From Geodermatophilaceae bacterium (GTDB lineage Bacteria > Actinomycetota > Actinomycetes > Mycobacteriales > Geodermatophilaceae), in contig JACCSC010000360.1 in assembly GCA_013813215.1 (NCBI GenBank), positions 1 to 9,050 of the forward strand: a stretch of 9,050 nt of DNA, in the 5' to 3' direction. Positions 1-4,828 of the stretch are shown here, piece after piece. The translations under genes were made by a program, and so were the position numbers. Under the pieces are notes generated by a model. That model searched no databases. It saw only the letters and a program-made list of their open reading frames with translations, and had not been told where the DNA came from. Within the stretch, counting starts at the first letter, position 1. Each line of letters starts with the position of its first letter.

Positions 1-850
1 GCAGCATCGGGCGCAGCCGGTGCACGAAGTCCACGCCGACGTGTTCGCCGTACAGATCCTCGTCGAAGTCCAAGACGAAGGCCTCGACCCGCCGCTCGGC
101 GCCGGAGAACGTCGGGTTCGTGCCGACCGAGATCGCCGCCGTGAGCAGGTTGCCGCCCCGGACGAGTCGCCCGGCGTACACGCCGTCGGCCGGGATGGCG
201 GTGTACGCCGGGGGTTCGACGTTCGCCGTCGGGTAGCCCAGCTCGCGCCCGCGCCGGTCCCCACGCACCACGACGCCCTCGATCCGGTGCGCGCGGCCCA
301 GCGCCCGGGCCGCCCGGTCGACATCGCCGGCCGCGACGCAGGCCCGGACATAGGTCGAGGACAGCTCGACGTCGTCGGCTCCTACCAGCGGGACGCCCTC
401 CGCCGTGAAGCCGAAGCGCCGGCCCAGCGCGGCGAGCTGCGCCACGTCGCCGGCTGCCTTGTGCCCGAACCGGAAGTTCGCCCCCACGATCACGGCGGCG
501 GTGTGCAGCCGCTGGACCAACACGGTGTGCACGAACTCGTCAGGCGGCAGCCGGCTGAACTCAGGGGTGAACGGCAGCACGCACAGCGCGTCGATACCGA
601 GCTGGTCGACCAGCTCGGCCTTGCGGCCCGGTGCGGTGAGAATCGACGGATGCGAGCCGGGCCGGACCACCTCACTGGGGTGCGGGTCGAAGGTGACCAC
701 GACCGAGGGCAGGCCGAGTTCCCCACCTCGGGCCGCGGCCGCGGCGATGATCTGCTGGTGGCCGCGGTGGACGCCGTCGTACATCCCGATGGTGACGACG
801 CAACGCCCCCAGCCGGTGGGCGTCCCGTCGACGCCACGCCATCGCAACAT
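1..850 (-). CDS. ribF: Bifunctional FAD synthetase / riboflavin kinase RibF (3' end cut by window)
   Basis: RibF phosphorylates riboflavin to FMN and then adenylylates FMN to FAD in the cytoplasm. 283 codons are visible and roughly the last 25-35 residues of a usual ~310-residue RibF run off the window. The N-terminal nucleotidyltransferase half shows GMYDGVHRGHQ (22-32, the nucleotide-binding HxGH region), VTFDPHP (52-58), VGANFRFG (122-129) and SSTYVR (164-169). The C-terminal flavokinase half shows RGRELGYPTANV (200-211, the PTAN motif), DGVYAG (222-227), TNPTF (244-248) and VEAFVLDFDEDLYG with the likely catalytic Glu at about 256. The ATG at 850 is preferred because the protein then begins MLRWRG...WGR..VTIG, as I recall for actinobacterial RibF. 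No Shine-Dalgarno is visible before it. Instead the start sits in the third copy of a 17-bp repeat and shares its A with the stop of a mini-ORF, so translation probably depends on reinitiation after ilvE. ilvE lies directly upstream in place of the usual truB. Confidence 0.96.
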   Translation of the reverse strand, partial: MLRWRGVDGTPTGWGRCVVTIGMYDGVHRGHQQIIAAAAARGGELGLPSVVVTFDPHPSEVVRPGSHPSILTAPGRKAELVDQLGIDALCVLPFTPEFSRLPPDEFVHTVLVQRLHTAAVIVGANFRFGHKAAGDVAQLAALGRRFGFTAEGVPLVGADDVELSSTYVRACVAAGDVDRAARALGRAHRIEGVVVRGDRRGRELGYPTANVEPPAYTAIPADGVYAGRLVRGGNLLTAAISVGTNPTFSGAERRVEAFVLDFDEDLYGEHVGVDFVHRLRPML

Positions 851-886
851 CAGAGCCAACGCAACATCAGAGCCAGCGCAGCATCA
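836..886 (-). repeat. Three tandem 17-bp repeats at the ilvE/ribF junction
   Basis: Read on the minus strand the copies are TGATGCTGCGCTGGCTC (886-870), TGATGTTGCGTTGGCTC (869-853) and TGATGTTGCGATGGCGT (852-836). Copies 1 and 2 differ at two positions, copies 2 and 3 at three. The first copy begins exactly at the ilvE stop and the third contains the ribF start, so the array duplicates the ribF start region without changing either protein. Since 17 is not a multiple of 3, each ATG is in a different frame from the one before it. Confidence 0.95.
850..884 (-). other. Two overlapping five-codon mini-ORFs (MLRWL) relaying from ilvE to ribF
   Basis: Mini-ORF 1 runs 884 to 867 and mini-ORF 2 runs 867 to 850. 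Both encode Met-Leu-Arg-Trp-Leu-stop. Each start shares one base with the preceding stop (TGATG), so the order is ilvE stop, mini-ORF 1, mini-ORF 2, ribF. The peptide copies the first four residues of RibF. None of the three starts has a Shine-Dalgarno, which fits termination-reinitiation. Whether the peptides are made, or matter, is inference; the arrangement may simply be the by-product of repeat expansion. Confidence 0.4.
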
Positions 887-1972
887 GACGATCCGGTGCA
901 CCCAGCCCCGGGTGTCGGGCACCCGTCCGTGCTGGATGTCGAGCAGTTCCTCGCGTAGCCGCATCGTGATCGGGCCGGCCGCGCCGTCGGCGATCGTGAA
1001 GTCGCCGGTCTTGGCCTTGACCTGTCCGACGGGCGTGATGACCGCCGCCGTACCGCAGGCGAACGTCTCGCACAGCGACCCGTCCTCGGCACCGGCCCGC
1101 CACTCGTCCACGCTGAACCGGCGTTCGGTCACCCGGTAGCCCGCGTCGCGGGCCAGGGTTATCAACGAGTCGCGGGTGACCCCGGCCAGCAGGGTCCCGG
1201 TCAGCTGCGGGGTGACCAGCTCGGCCCCGGAGCCGGAGCCGCGCACGAAGAACAGGTTCATCCCGCCCATCTCCTCGACGTAGCTGCGCTCGACCGCGTC
1301 GATCCAGACCACCTGGTCACAGCCCTCATCGGCGGCCTGCTGCTGAGCGAGCAGGCTGGCGGCGTAGTTGCCGGCCGCCTTGGCCTCGCCGGTCCCCCCC
1401 GGCGCGGCGCGCACGTAGTCCTCGCTGATGTAGACCGAGACCGGCGCGACTCCGTTCGGGAAGTACGCCCCGGCCGGGGAGGCAATGACGAGGAACTGGT
1501 AGCGGCTGGCCGGGCGGACCCCGAGGAAGGCCTCGGTGCTGATCATGAACGGCCGCACGTAGAGGCTGCGCTCCGCGCCGCTCGGAACCCAGTCCTGGTC
1601 GGCGCGGACCAGCATCTCCACCGCCGCGACGAACGTCTCCTCGGGTAGCTGCGGCATCGCCATCCGCGCCGCCGACCGGCCGAAGCGCCGCGCGTTCGCG
1701 CCGGGCCGGAACGTCGCGATCCCGCCGCCGGCCTGGTGGAAGGCTTTGAGTCCCTCGAAGATCGCCTGCCCGTAGTGCAGCACCGTCGTACTCGGGTCGA
1801 GGGACAGCGGACCGTACGCCGACAGCTGGGCCGCGTCCCATCCCACACCCGAGGTCCAGGAGCTGGTCACCATGTGATCGGTGAAGACCTTGCCGAAGCC
1901 CGGGTTGGCCAGCAGCCGGGCCCGCTCCTCGGCCGGGATCCGGGGCACCGCGGCTCCGCCGGGCTCGCTCAC
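884..1972 (-). CDS. ilvE: Branched-chain amino acid aminotransferase
   Basis: PLP-dependent fold-type IV transaminase that interconverts Leu, Ile and Val with their 2-oxo acids, using glutamate/2-oxoglutarate. It catalyses the last step of branched-chain amino acid synthesis. At 362 residues it has the usual size of the actinobacterial IlvE/Bat type. Visible motifs are FEGLKAF (72-78), FRPGANARRF (88-97), YVRPFMISTE (138-147), EAKAAGNYAASL with the PLP-binding Lys at about 198, YVEEMGGMN (231-239), LLAGVTRDS (261-269, phosphate binding) and ETFACGTAAVI (302-312). I chose the GTG at 1972 because GAGGAG stands six bases before it. An ATG at 2029 in the same frame would add 19 residues and overlap the upstream gene by 47 bp with no clear ribosome site. 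It follows the Pr6Pr gene by 10 bp, and its stop overlaps the first mini-ORF before ribF. An isoleucine/valine enzyme in the truB-ribF interval is an unexpected neighbour. Confidence 0.95.
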   Translation of the reverse strand: MSEPGGAAVPRIPAEERARLLANPGFGKVFTDHMVTSSWTSGVGWDAAQLSAYGPLSLDPSTTVLHYGQAIFEGLKAFHQAGGGIATFRPGANARRFGRSAARMAMPQLPEETFVAAVEMLVRADQDWVPSGAERSLYVRPFMISTEAFLGVRPASRYQFLVIASPAGAYFPNGVAPVSVYISEDYVRAAPGGTGEAKAAGNYAASLLAQQQAADEGCDQVVWIDAVERSYVEEMGGMNLFFVRGSGSGAELVTPQLTGTLLAGVTRDSLITLARDAGYRVTERRFSVDEWRAGAEDGSLCETFACGTAAVITPVGQVKAKTGDFTIADGAAGPITMRLREELLDIQHGRVPDTRGWVHRIV

Positions 1973-1978
1973 AGGTGA

Positions 1979-1984
1979 CTCCTC
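1979..1984 (-). promoter_or_regulatory. Shine-Dalgarno site of ilvE
   Basis: GAGGAG lies six bases before the GTG at 1972 and overlaps the stop codon of the upstream membrane-protein gene (1983-1985). It decides the ilvE start over the upstream ATG at 2029 and suggests translational coupling between the two genes. Confidence 0.75.
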
Positions 1985-2651
1985 ACTGGCCGGTGGAGCG
2001 CCCACCGTAACCTGAGCCCGAGGAAGCAAGCCGCCGGTCCAGCAGCAGCACGAGCAAGCTGACCGCCACGAAGACCAGCGTGACGACCACGCAGTTGACC
2101 GCGACGACGGCGTACCCCTCGGCGGCCACGTCGACGAAGGGGTAGGGGTAGGCGTCGACGATCTCGCCCCGGACGAGGGTGTAGGCCAGCCAGCCGATCG
2201 GGAACAGCAGCATCAGGCCGACGGTGCGCAGATCGACTCGGGGCCGCGGGCCGAACAGCAGCCAGCCGACAACGACGAACAACGGGGTCACGTAATGCAG
2301 GCCTGTGTCGGCCACCCGTCCCGCGGGGGTGAGATCGAACAGGCCGCGCAGGACCGAGACGTAGACCACGCCGGTGACGGCGATGCAGACGACGGAGGCG
2401 AGCCGCGCGATCCGCCAGCCGCGGCCGTCGCGTTGCGGGTCGGCGACCAGCGTCCAGGACACGACCGCCACGATCAGGTTGCTCTCGATGGTGAAGTAGC
2501 TGAGCAGCCGGATCACGCGGGTCAGGGCGGTGTCGTTGTCGCGGATCAGTACGAGCACGAGCTGGAGCACCAGCGACGCCGTACAGACCGCCGCGGTCAG
2601 GCCGTGCCACAGCCTGGCCGCCGTGGCGCGGCCCGTGGATGTGGTGGTCAC
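1983..2651 (-). CDS. Pr6Pr-type six-helix integral membrane protein, function unknown
   Basis: A 222-residue, strongly hydrophobic protein with about six membrane segments (roughly 17-37, 51-70, 84-104, 118-136, 147-163 and 183-205). SYFTIESNLIVA (51-62), LHYVTPLFVVVGWLLFGPR (118-136) and YPYPFVDV (168-175) are the pattern I associate with the bacterial Pr6Pr family (distantly like FAR-17a/AIG1 proteins). No bacterial member has a reaction I can name with confidence, so no function is assigned. The GTG at 2651 is chosen because it forms a GTGA overlap with the aquaporin stop (2648-2651). Further upstream the frame stays open only as a shadow of the aquaporin gene, with Arg-rich, unfolded-looking composition. 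The C-terminal tail is short and polar (SSGSGYGGRSTGQ). The overlap implies it is made together with the aquaporin, but a shared role is not shown. Confidence 0.85.
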   Translation of the reverse strand: MTTTSTGRATAARLWHGLTAAVCTASLVLQLVLVLIRDNDTALTRVIRLLSYFTIESNLIVAVVSWTLVADPQRDGRGWRIARLASVVCIAVTGVVYVSVLRGLFDLTPAGRVADTGLHYVTPLFVVVGWLLFGPRPRVDLRTVGLMLLFPIGWLAYTLVRGEIVDAYPYPFVDVAAEGYAVVAVNCVVVTLVFVAVSLLVLLLDRRLASSGSGYGGRSTGQ

Positions 2652-3439
2652 CGCCGGCGGGTATTTCGCTTCCCGAGGTTCGGTGCGCCCTTCTTGGCCG
2701 TCCCGGAGGCGGTCTGGGCCTCCTCCCGGTCGGCGACCTTGCCCTCGGAGCCGGTGAGGAACTTGTAGACCACTCCGGCGATGACGGCGCCGACGAGCGG
2801 CGCCAGCCAGAACAGCCACAGCTGTGAGATCGCGTCGCCCCCGACGAACAGGGCGGGGCCGGTCGAGCGGGCCGGGTTGACCGACGTGTTCGTCACCGGG
2901 ATCGAGATCAGGTGGATCAGGGTCAGGGACAGGCCGATCGCCAGCGGTCCGAAGCCGGCCGGCGCGCGGCGGTCGGTGGAGCCGAGGATCACGAGCAGGA
3001 AGAACAGCGTCAGCACGATCTCGATCACCAGCGCGGCGCCGAGGGTGTAGCCGCCCGGTGAGGACTCGCCGAACCCGTTGGCCGCCAGTCCGTTGGTGCC
3101 CAGGTCGTAGTCCGGCGAGCCGCTGGCCACGAAGAGCAGGACGGCGGCCGCCACGACCGCGGCCACGACCTGGGTGACGATGTACGGCAGGACGTCGCGC
3201 GCGGGCAGCCGGCCACCCAACCACAACCCGACGGTGACCGCGGGGTTGAAGTGGCCGCCGGAGATGTGCCCGAACGCGTAGGCCATGGTCAGAACCGTCA
3301 GCCCGAAGGCCAGGGACACTCCGAGCAGTCCGATCCCCACCTCGGGGAAGCCGGCGGCCAGTACCGCGCTGCCGCATCCGCCGAAGACCAGCCAGAAGGT
3401 GCCGAGGAACTCAGCGCCCAGGCGCCGCCACAGCAACAT
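2648..3439 (-). CDS. aqpZ: Aquaporin Z, water-specific MIP channel
   Basis: Six-helix inner-membrane channel for osmotic water movement, 263 residues. Both half-helix NPA motifs are present: GHISGGHFNPAVT (NPA 65-67) and TNTSVNPARST (NPA 188-190). The residues expected at the selectivity filter are Phe45, His176, Thr185 and Arg191, the same set as the Phe/His/Thr/Arg of E. coli AqpZ. This argues for a strict water pore, not an aquaglyceroporin. I chose the ATG at 3439 because GGAGGG lies just before it and the protein then begins MLLWRRLGAEFLGTF, as in the family. The earlier in-frame ATG at 3517 would add 26 polar residues that overlap the inverted-repeat region. The C-terminus carries about 33 extra charged residues (from 231) ending in basic KRNTRRR, longer than E. 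coli AqpZ. It is the first gene of a packed group with the Pr6Pr gene, ilvE and ribF. Confidence 0.96.
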   Translation of the reverse strand: MLLWRRLGAEFLGTFWLVFGGCGSAVLAAGFPEVGIGLLGVSLAFGLTVLTMAYAFGHISGGHFNPAVTVGLWLGGRLPARDVLPYIVTQVVAAVVAAAVLLFVASGSPDYDLGTNGLAANGFGESSPGGYTLGAALVIEIVLTLFFLLVILGSTDRRAPAGFGPLAIGLSLTLIHLISIPVTNTSVNPARSTGPALFVGGDAISQLWLFWLAPLVGAVIAGVVYKFLTGSEGKVADREEAQTASGTAKKGAPNLGKRNTRRR

Positions 3440-3442
3440 GTG

Positions 3443-3448
3443 CCCTCC
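3443..3448 (-). promoter_or_regulatory. Shine-Dalgarno site of aqpZ
   Basis: GGAGGG with a three-to-four base gap to the ATG at 3439. It is the strongest ribosome site in this half of the window and fixes the short aquaporin start. It also fits aqpZ being the first gene of a separately translated, possibly separately transcribed, unit. Confidence 0.75.
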
Positions 3449-3474
3449 AAAGCGCTCGGCCCGTGACAGGCGAG

Positions 3475-3503
3475 ACGGTAGCGCCGGAAGTGGCTGCCGG
3501 GAA
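3475..3503 (-). promoter_or_regulatory. Weak promoter candidate upstream of aqpZ
   Basis: On the minus strand TTCCCG (3503-3498) is followed after 17 bases by TACCGT (3480-3475), about 35 bases before the aqpZ ATG. The second box fits the actinobacterial TAnnnT pattern; the first is a poor match to TTGACA. This is a guess from spacing and position only. A start here would make aqpZ, the Pr6Pr gene, ilvE and ribF a transcript separate from truB. Confidence 0.2.
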
Positions 3504-3520
3504 GAGCGCGCCCCCACCCG

Positions 3521-3595
3521 CGGCGATCATGAACTTCCCCGTGTCTCACTAGGGCGTTTCTCGGCGAATCGGACCGGAGAACTTCATGATCGCCG
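3521..3595. repeat. Long intergenic inverted repeat (17-bp arms, 41-nt spacer)
   Basis: The left arm cggcgatcatgaacttc (3521-3537) and the right arm gaacttcatgatcgccg (3579-3595) are reverse complements at 16 of 17 positions. After one mismatch, three more paired bases follow on the spacer side. The element begins 14 bases behind the truB stop and fills almost half of the gap to aqpZ. In RNA it could form a strong stem, but no T-run follows it, so it is not a classic intrinsic terminator. The arms are AT-richer than the flanking genes. The near-perfect arms, intergenic position and odd composition fit an interspersed palindromic repeat or small non-coding mobile element; other copies cannot be seen from here. 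A role in ending or protecting the truB transcript is also possible. Confidence 0.85.
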
Positions 3596-3609
3596 GGAGA
3601 GATGCCGAG

Positions 3610-4488
3610 TCAGGCGGGGCGGAGGACGACGAGGGGGCGGGCTGCGCCGTCGGCCTCGGTCATGAGCGCGAGCACCTGCCCCGCCGGGTCGAAGACGCCG
3701 TACGGCGAGGGCAGCCCGACCGCCGCCAGCCGCCGGCCGTGGCTTACGTCGACCGCCTCCGGCGCGGTCAGATCCCGCCGCGGGAAGCACCCTGCCACCG
3801 CGTCGTCCAGGCCGATCGGCACGGGTTCGTCGGCGGCGGCGAGGGCGTCCAACCCCACGGCGCGATCCAGGCCGAACGGACCGACCCGGGTACGCCGCAG
3901 CGCGGTGAGGTGCCCGCCGACGCTGAGGCCGGCGCCGAGGTCGCGGGCCAGCGCCCGGACGTAGGTGCCGGTCGAGCAGTCCACCTCGACCCGCAGGTCC
4001 TGCAGACCCGGGCCGGGCCGGTCGAGCGCCAGCAACGCGAACCGGCTGACCGTGACCGGCCGCGCCGCCAGCTCCACGTGCTCACCGGCCCGCGCGCGGA
4101 CGTAGGACCGGCGTCCGTCGACCTTGATCGCGCTGACCTGGGTTGGTACCTGCTCGATGTCCCCGGTGAGGACGGCGATGCCGGCCCGGATCGCCTCTTC
4201 GGCCAGCGCGTCGGCCGCCGCGCCGCCGACGACGTCGCCCTCGGCGTCGTCGGTCAGGGTGGACTGCCCGAGCCGGATCGTGGCGGCGTACGACTTCGTG
4301 CTCAGCGCCAGGTGCCCGAGCAGCTTCGTCGCGCGCTCGACACCGAGGACCAGGACTCCGGTGGCCATCGGGTCGAGCGTGCCCGCGTGCCCGACCCGGC
4401 GGGTGCCCGCGATCCGCCGGACCCGGCCGACGACGTCGTGCGAAGTCCAGCCGCTCGGCTTGTCCACGACGACGAGACCGCTGCGCAC
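3610..4488 (-). CDS. truB: tRNA pseudouridine-55 synthase TruB
   Basis: Converts U55 of the tRNA T-loop to pseudouridine. At 292 residues it is a normal length. Visible are KPSGWTSHDVV (10-20), the catalytic loop GHAGTLDPMATGVL (33-46) with nucleophile Asp39, STKSYAATIRLG with the conserved active-site Tyr at about 67, and DCSTGTYVRALARDLG (170-185). A C-terminal stretch of about 70 residues after PFGLDRA matches the extra domain of actinobacterial TruB. The start is a GTG at 4488, five bases after the stop of the YdeI-like gene; an AAGGA lies about 16 bases upstream, so coupling to the upstream gene is likely. It is normally followed by ribF in actinobacteria. Here a long inverted repeat and three other genes come between them. 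Confidence 0.97.
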   Translation of the reverse strand: MRSGLVVVDKPSGWTSHDVVGRVRRIAGTRRVGHAGTLDPMATGVLVLGVERATKLLGHLALSTKSYAATIRLGQSTLTDDAEGDVVGGAAADALAEEAIRAGIAVLTGDIEQVPTQVSAIKVDGRRSYVRARAGEHVELAARPVTVSRFALLALDRPGPGLQDLRVEVDCSTGTYVRALARDLGAGLSVGGHLTALRRTRVGPFGLDRAVGLDALAAADEPVPIGLDDAVAGCFPRRDLTAPEAVDVSHGRRLAAVGLPSPYGVFDPAGQVLALMTEADGAARPLVVLRPA

Positions 4489-4493
4489 GGCGT

Positions 4494-4814
4494 TCAGGGT
4501 CGGTCCTTACCCTCGCCCAGGTTCTGCACGGCCTTGACGATCCGTCGCTGTCGAGTGGCGTCGGACTTCGCCCCCTCGACGGACAGCACGAACGCGCGCC
4601 GCTTGCTGTAGGACAGCGCGTCGAACGAGGACCGGACGGGAACGTCGGTGGCGAGCGCCGCCGCGAGGTCGGGCGGCACGTCGACCTCCCGGACGGCGGT
4701 GTCCAGCTCGAGGTCGACCTCGACCACGTCTCCCGCGGCCAGCCCCGCCGCGGCACGGTGTTCGGCGGCCAGCGGCAGCATGAACGCCCCGCCCATGGTG
4801 GTCGAGAACCGCAT
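4494..4814 (-). CDS. Short YdeI/OmdA-family protein with an incomplete DUF1905 part
   Basis: A 106-residue protein. Residues 45 to 103 (VPPDLAAAL...FDALSYSKRRAFVLSVEGAKSDATRQRRI, shown in part) fit the YdeI/OmpD-associated (OmdA) domain, which often follows a DUF1905 domain. Its biochemical role is not settled; relatives have been linked to protection from bacteriocins. The N-terminus reads MRFSTT and then at once MGGAFMLPLAAEHRAAAGL. As I recall the family, some 45 residues including the central DUF1905 strands should stand between these pieces. Both ends of the domain are present and in frame, suggesting an internal deletion, though a short natural variant starting at Met7 is possible. The ATG at 4814 follows the MATE stop by 14 bp, and the frame upstream is only a shadow of the MATE gene. 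The gene sits 5 bp before truB. It may be functional or decaying. Confidence 0.75.
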   Translation of the reverse strand: MRFSTTMGGAFMLPLAAEHRAAAGLAAGDVVEVDLELDTAVREVDVPPDLAAALATDVPVRSSFDALSYSKRRAFVLSVEGAKSDATRQRRIVKAVQNLGEGKDRP

Positions 4815-4828
4815 GTCAGGAGTCTGCC

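Noticed and set aside
20..958. Long plus-strand open frame opposite ribF and the end of ilvE
   Set aside because: It is antisense to ribF, which shows all its family motifs. The translation is Asp/Arg/Gly/Val-rich with no recognisable domain, typical of GC-rich shadow frames.
2652..3377. Long upstream extension of the Pr6Pr-type membrane protein to an ATG at 3377
   Set aside because: The extra 242 residues overlap aqpZ in another frame and are Arg-rich. The GTGA start at 2651 gives a normal family-length protein.
3529..3552. Seven-codon plus-strand frame starting in the left arm of the inverted repeat
   Set aside because: Too short, no ribosome site, no neighbour on that strand; the ATG is only part of the gatcatga palindrome arm.
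3521..3595. Inverted repeat called as an intrinsic terminator of truB
   Set aside because: The spacer is 41 nt and the downstream side on the minus strand is GC-rich without a T-run. It is therefore listed as a repeat, with termination only as a possibility.
3586..4611. 341-codon plus-strand open frame opposite truB
   Set aside because: It mirrors truB, has low-complexity composition, and its start lies in the right arm of the inverted repeat. No family resemblance.
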